The notes below the pieces were generated by a model. That model made no database searches. It was not told the origin of the DNA and saw nothing but the letters and a program-made list of their open reading frames with translations. 7,723 bases of DNA. It comes from an uncultured Prevotella sp. (GTDB lineage: Bacteria > Bacteroidota > Bacteroidia > Bacteroidales > Bacteroidaceae). Location of the stretch: assembly GCA_934215545.1 (NCBI GenBank), contig CAKQAD010000043.1, positions 1-7,723 of the forward strand, in the 5' to 3' direction. Made by a program: the position numbers and the translations under genes. This document shows, one piece after another, positions 6,210 through 7,723 of the stretch. Position 1 is the stretch's first letter. Each line of letters opens with the position of its first letter.

Positions 6210-7723
6210 TCAGAAACTAACACTCACATCCTCAGAATACATCGTCTCTCCATCCTTGATTTGCGCCTCGCAGCGGAATACCACCGTTCCTACCTTGAAT
6301 GCAGAACCACCGAGGTCTTCGTACGTCAAATCAACCGACAATCCGCAGTTGGCGTGAGAGAGTGCCCATTTGTTGTCTGCCGTTGGGTCTCCGCTATCCC
6401 TAGTCCATACAACATTTACCATCGAGTCCGTAACGTCCTGATTGTAGAGCCTTCCAACCACTGATAGAGTAGTGAACACCTTCCAAGAGCCATCAGCATT
6501 CGTTGCCATTAGGTCGTTGAGACGGAAGTTCCACAGCTTCGATGATAGCATTTCGAGTGTAAAATACGGGTTGCCCTCAACGAATGCCCAAGCGGTAGAT
6601 GAATATGTCGGCGGCTTTGTTGTCTTGTCTTCGAGGCACTGCCATTTGCATCCGAGATAATAGACGGTATCAATCGTCCTGTCACCATTGCGGTAAGGAT
6701 TCTCGCTTTGAGCGACAGATAAGCTCCACACACCTCTGTCTCTTGTCGTGTAGATTGGATTTCCTTGATAATCTATCTGTTGGAATGATGCAGCCATCAT
6801 CCACTTAGCATAGAACGCTCCATCACGCTTGTTGGCGGTAGGGAAGTCTTGAAATAAGAACGACAGCGCATCTGGCAGCTTACCCATCGCAAGGGAATAG
6901 TTCGTCTTGTCGATTATAGGCTTTGTAACGTGGTCGAGCCACACGAGTAAGCCCTCGGATGATGATATGTACCAGCAGCTCTGTCTGTCTTCATCCACCG
7001 CATTTCCCCAACGAATCAGCCTAGCCAACTCGCAAGGTGGATAGTTCTTCTTGCTAGGACATTCGTTGTCGGGATAACAGACAACCGTAATGGTATTCGT
7101 TACGGTGTTCACCGATAACACTCGCAGCCACATATCATAATACTTGCCGTTTTCCGTCAATGTATTGATTGATGCCAATATCACATCATTCTCCTTGAAT
7201 GCCGTGAAATCATTATCCCACCGCTTCTGAAGCTTCAAGTCGTAAGTTACATTGCCGCCTTCCGTTGCCGCAGGAATCTCCACAACCGACTCAACCATAC
7301 CACTCTCTGTGAAGACGAAATTGCTTTCCATGGCAGTCTGTCTGTTCACGATGAGTTCCTTTGCTATAATTGAGCTTCGAGATGTGATACTCTCAAACTC
7401 AGCATTGCCCAATCCATCAATTCTGCCGCCAGTACCGAAGAGCATTCCCTGAATGAACTCTCCGAAGGTTGCGCCCTTCTTAAACTGAGACAAGTCTTCG
7501 GCGGTCAATCCTTGCAGGAACTTCTGCACCTTCTCCCAAGTTACTGTGCCCTTTGCGGTGTTGTCGGTGAGCCTATTTATAAACTCCATTCTAGAACGTC
7601 TAGCAGAATAAACGTTGCTATCAGATGCAGGAGTAGAATCATTCAGTCCAATTACATAGACACCACCATTACCGCTTCCTGTGCCGCCTATCTGCATTCC
7701 ATTCACCTTGATGGAATCAACCT
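6210..7723 (-). CDS. Tail/baseplate-type protein, 5' end cut by the window edge
   Basis: At least 503 residues. The frame stays open to position 7723, and the codons before the GTG at 7704-7706 read V-D-S-I-K without a stop. The real start is therefore beyond the window and this GTG is probably internal. Numbering from that GTG: a Gly-rich linker (about 7-16); a helical part with SARRSRMEFINRL (34-46) and KVQKFLQGL (59-67); a shaft-like part ITSRSSIIAKELIV (107-120) with NFVFTESG; a beta domain about 150-285 with the RQSCWYISS strand; a carbohydrate-binding-like segment about 323-379 (DTVYYLGCKWQC, then PP and W373); and a C-terminal Ig-like module about 410-485 (VNVVWTRD, Trp434; VVFRCEA, Cys479). 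This layout recalls the C-terminal part of large tail-tip or tail-associated proteins. First gene of the visible operon. Function is inferred. Confidence 0.8.
   Translation of the reverse strand, partial: VDSIKVNGMQIGGTGSGNGGVYVIGLNDSTPASDSNVYSARRSRMEFINRLTDNTAKGTVTWEKVQKFLQGLTAEDLSQFKKGATFGEFIQGMLFGTGGRIDGLGNAEFESITSRSSIIAKELIVNRQTAMESNFVFTESGMVESVVEIPAATEGGNVTYDLKLQKRWDNDFTAFKENDVILASINTLTENGKYYDMWLRVLSVNTVTNTITVVCYPDNECPSKKNYPPCELARLIRWGNAVDEDRQSCWYISSSEGLLVWLDHVTKPIIDKTNYSLAMGKLPDALSFLFQDFPTANKRDGAFYAKWMMAASFQQIDYQGNPIYTTRDRGVWSLSVAQSENPYRNGDRTIDTVYYLGCKWQCLEDKTTKPPTYSSTAWAFVEGNPYFTLEMLSSKLWNFRLNDLMATNADGSWKVFTTLSVVGRLYNQDVTDSMVNVVWTRDSGDPTADNKWALSHANCGLSVDLTYEDLGGSAFKVGTVVFRCEAQIKDGETMYSEDVSVSF

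Noticed and set aside
7704..7706. GTG as the genuine start of the right-edge gene
   Set aside because: The frame stays open to the window edge with sensible residues, and no A/T-rich leader like those of the other genes precedes it.

Overview
The window looks like the distal end of the tail and host-recognition module of a phage or prophage that infects Bacteroidota, probably a gut Bacteroidales. Three things point to this host. There is a textbook Bacteroidota promoter (TTG, 19 bases, TAtcTTTG) at 152-181. The gene starts are A/T-rich and lack Shine-Dalgarno motifs. The proteins resemble, from memory only, tail proteins of Bacteroides and Prevotella prophages. No integrase, terminase, capsid or portal gene lies in the window, so prophage versus free phage cannot be decided here.

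Regions 710-7723 hold seven genes on the minus strand. They are tightly spaced (gaps of 9-29 bases, one 8-base overlap) and read as one late operon. In transcription order they are: a tail or baseplate-type protein cut by the right window edge (6210 to beyond 7723); a 415-residue beta-rich protein; a 118-residue small protein; a 359-residue Ig-like protein; a 557-residue collagen-repeat tail fibre; a 98-residue small protein; and a 248-residue C-type-lectin-fold protein. The C-terminus of the last protein has the form of a variable region of a diversity-generating retroelement (DGR). The operon ends at a strong hairpin with a T-rich tail (584-618).

Region 1-709 runs the other way. A 206-base leader holds two inverted repeats and the promoter, followed by a single 122-residue gene (207-575) of unknown function. 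This gene has its own promoter and shares the hairpin terminator with the late operon. That layout is typical of a phage 'moron' (cargo gene). Between the lectin gene and the terminator lies a nested palindrome centred on 670. It could be a DGR-associated cruciform or a small extragenic palindromic repeat.

Together the minus-strand genes probably build the end of a tail. Ig-like and carbohydrate-binding-like modules recur in successive proteins, a triple-helical fibre follows, and a terminal lectin may be diversified by a retroelement. No template repeat and no reverse transcriptase are in the window. If the DGR reading is right, those parts lie elsewhere in the element.
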